Of a stretch of DNA of 64,000 nucleotides, positions 62,228 through 64,000 are shown one piece after another. A program made the translations under genes and the position numbers. The DNA is from Adhaeribacter arboris (lineage in GTDB: Bacteria > Bacteroidota > Bacteroidia > Cytophagales > Hymenobacteraceae). Position 1 is the stretch's first letter; every line of letters starts with the position of its first letter. The DNA is taken from NCBI RefSeq assembly GCF_003023845.1, contig NZ_PYFT01000001.1, forward strand, positions 3,100,001 through 3,164,000, written 5' to 3'. A model generated the notes under the pieces. That model saw only the letters and a program-made list of their open reading frames with translations. It was not told the DNA's origin and did not search any database.

Positions 62228-64000
62228 ATGCTTAAAAGCGTTACCTGCTTTTTACTCTTCTTTTTTTCCCTTTCAGCTTTTGGTCAGAGCCGGTATGCTG
62301 ATGCCTCTGTTTTGAGCAATGGCACCTGGTATAAAATAGGAATTCCCGCCACTGGTTTGTACAAGTTAGATAGAAATACTTTGCAGAACATGGGGATTGC
62401 AACGGCTAGCCTTAATCCCCAACATATTCGCCTGTTTGGTAATGGGGGCGGTATGCTGCCCCAACCAAATGCTACTGCCCGCCCCGACGACTTAATCCAG
62501 GATGCCATTTTTGTTGCCGGCGAAAGCGACGGGAAATTCGATGCCGAGGATTATATTCTCTTCTATGGCCAAGGTCCGCATACCTGGAGCTTAGATGTTA
62601 ATCAACAAACTTTCCGGCACGAGTTTAACATTTATTCGGATACAGCTTATTACTTTCTGCAAGTTGGGCAAACAACTGGTTTACGGGTAAATAAACAAAC
62701 ACCCGTTACAGGTGCTACCGCTACCATCAACACGTTTGAGGAACGGCTATTTCATGAAGTTGATTTAAAAAACAAACTGTTATCGGGTCGGCAGTGGATG
62801 GGGGAAGAATTTAGTTCTTTTACTTCCACCAAAGATTTTACTTTTGCTATTACGGATATTTTACCGAATTCGGTAGTGCAGATAAAAGCCGCCGTGATAG
62901 GTGATTCACCTTCCAATAATTCGTTTGAATTTAAATTAAATAATGCCGACTTAGGAAAACTTAATATTGCCGGCAGAGGCAACTTTGATTACCATCCCGT
63001 AGGGGTTTTACAAGTTGCTACTTTTGAGAAGAACAGCAACACCCTTTCTAATACTAACGAACTTAAAGTAAATCTTACTTTTAATAATGCTGGTAACGCA
63101 GCAGCCCTGGGCTACCTGGATTATTTAGAAATAGTAGCCGAAAGGCAATTAAAGTTGTACGGCAATCAAACTATTTTCCGCTCTTTGCAGAATATATTTC
63201 CGGGAGCTGTTTCTACCTTTAATGTAGGCAATATGCCTGCTGGAGCCATTGTTTGGGATGTTACGCATCCCAACCATCCGGAAGCACTAGATTTAACTAT
63301 TAAAACCAATAGCGCTAGTTTTACCACTGCCACTGATACTCTAAAAGAATTTATTGCTTTTACTGGCCAAGATTTCCCAGCCCCCACAATTGCCGGAATA
63401 GTGCCGAGTCAAAACCTGCACGATTTAAACAAAGACGGTAAAACAGATTTGGTAATTGTTACGCATCCTAACTTTATATCGCAGGCAGAACGATTAGCAG
63501 CGCACCGGCAGACGCATGATGGCTTGCAGGTAAATGTGGTAACAACCCGGCAGGTTTACAATGAATTTTCGTCGGGAGCGCAGGATGTTACCGCTATCCG
63601 CGATTTCATGCAAATGATGTACGAGCGCCGAGGTAATAATTCTGAAAAAACACTGCATTTATTGTTATTTGGCGATGCTTCTTACGATTATAAGTCAACG
63701 AACGCAAACAGTTCCAAAGACCGTACGGTAAATAATACCAACTATGTTCCTACCTACCAATCGCGGGAATCATTGGATCCTTTAGAAAGTTATTCTTCCG
63801 AAGATTATTATGGTTTTCTAGATAATTCCGAAGGATTCTGGGATGAGACGGATTTTTCTCATCCGGACTTGATGGATATTGGGGTGGGACGTTTACCGGT
63901 ACATACTGTTCAGGAAGCAGAAATTCTCGTAACCAAACTGATTCATTACGACGATCCGAAAACCTTTGGTAACTGGCGTAACCGACTTGTATTGGCCGCC
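62228..64000 (+). CDS. porU: Type IX secretion sortase PorU, N-terminal part (cut by window edge)
   Basis: The frame is open from the ATG at 62228 to the window end (591 residues; the family is usually over 1000). It has a signal peptide (CFLLFFFSLSAFGQ) and an N-terminal region with WYKIGIPATGLYKLDRNTL and IRLFGNGGG. The start of a gingipain-like C25 domain follows, with DLVIVTHPNF, VTAIRDFMQMMYERRG and LLFGDASYDYK. PorU is the outer-membrane cysteine protease that cleaves the type IX C-terminal signal and attaches cargo. The catalytic Cys lies beyond the window. The call is firm from pattern. Confidence 0.9.
   Translation, partial: MLKSVTCFLLFFFSLSAFGQSRYADASVLSNGTWYKIGIPATGLYKLDRNTLQNMGIATASLNPQHIRLFGNGGGMLPQPNATARPDDLIQDAIFVAGESDGKFDAEDYILFYGQGPHTWSLDVNQQTFRHEFNIYSDTAYYFLQVGQTTGLRVNKQTPVTGATATINTFEERLFHEVDLKNKLLSGRQWMGEEFSSFTSTKDFTFAITDILPNSVVQIKAAVIGDSPSNNSFEFKLNNADLGKLNIAGRGNFDYHPVGVLQVATFEKNSNTLSNTNELKVNLTFNNAGNAAALGYLDYLEIVAERQLKLYGNQTIFRSLQNIFPGAVSTFNVGNMPAGAIVWDVTHPNHPEALDLTIKTNSASFTTATDTLKEFIAFTGQDFPAPTIAGIVPSQNLHDLNKDGKTDLVIVTHPNFISQAERLAAHRQTHDGLQVNVVTTRQVYNEFSSGAQDVTAIRDFMQMMYERRGNNSEKTLHLLLFGDASYDYKSTNANSSKDRTVNNTNYVPTYQSRESLDPLESYSSEDYYGFLDNSEGFWDETDFSHPDLMDIGVGRLPVHTVQEAEILVTKLIHYDDPKTFGNWRNRLVLAA

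Noticed and set aside
1-64000. CRISPR array, tRNA, rRNA, transposase or prophage
   Set aside because: No regularly spaced repeat array, tRNA cloverleaf, rRNA block, DDE transposase or integrase was recognised on reading.

Overview
The window is chromosomal DNA from a Bacteroidota bacterium, most likely a Cytophagales/Hymenobacteraceae member (Adhaeribacter-like; this is inference). The gene set points there: a PorU-type type IX secretion sortase, a TonB receptor with a carboxypeptidase-like N-terminal domain, a large TolB/BamA-like surface protein, LytTR regulation and a 506-residue RpoN. So do the promoters: TAnnTTTG -7 boxes recur upstream of genes, and Shine-Dalgarno sequences are weak. 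No rRNA, tRNA, CRISPR array, transposase, integrase or prophage gene was seen.

Layout. 1-1.3 kb: a partner-switching cassette (SpoIIE-type phosphatase, STAS antagonist, HATPase anti-sigma-like kinase). 1.6-6.4 kb: envelope folding genes (two-domain PPIase lipoprotein with an OmpA-like domain, SurA, MoxR ATPase). 6.5-10.1 kb: accessory genes (AT-rich PD-(D/E)XK nuclease, frameshifted methyltransferase, an unknown, a GNAT). 10.2-12.9 kb, minus strand: rplM-rpsI-rpsB-tsf, with a terminator before tsf. 13.2-18.7 kb: CheC-like protein, RluA-type synthase, a PhoR/PhoB-like pair, DUF3108 protein, recA. 18.9-24.3 kb: outer-membrane protein, a GC-rich structured intergenic element, SHOCT protein, two unknowns, membrane MutS-like ATPase. 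24.7-29.1 kb: dinB, ispD, queA, MacB/FtsX-like permease. 29.3-36.5 kb: broken barrel-like protein, LOG protein, an unknown, lytic transglycosylase, uvrA. 36.9-42.8 kb: small unknown, DUF4142 lipoprotein, enoyl-CoA hydratase, DUF6056-like membrane protein, ParE-type toxin-antitoxin pair, asnS. 43-45.9 kb: rpoN bracketed by two inverted-repeat elements, PAP2-like protein, VOC protein. 46.3-51.8 kb: TonB receptor, TPR-like protein, DUF4188 protein and a LytS/LytTR pair. 52.2-64 kb: YicC, second small paralogue, purQ, TolB/BamA-like protein, FAD oxidoreductase, two methyltransferases, MBL hydrolase, pssA, purS and the start of porU.

Two patterns cut across the window. First, six otherwise intact genes (methyltransferase, ispD, permease, barrel-like protein, uvrA, parE toxin) each carry a frameshift that one restored base would repair. 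In five the missing base is G, usually in a G run, which looks more like consensus error than six independent pseudogenes. Second, intergenic gaps hold many short repeats: MITE-like inverted-repeat pairs around rpoN and between dinB and ispD, direct repeats in leaders, and very long perfect hairpins.

The window is mostly ordinary core genome, and no convincing new multi-gene system stands out. The best leads are the structured element at 20.07-20.21 kb, the MITE-like pair around rpoN, the PPIase-OmpA fusion, the TolB/BamA-like protein with an apparently dead metalloprotease domain, and a palindrome array upstream of the broken gene at 29.3 kb.
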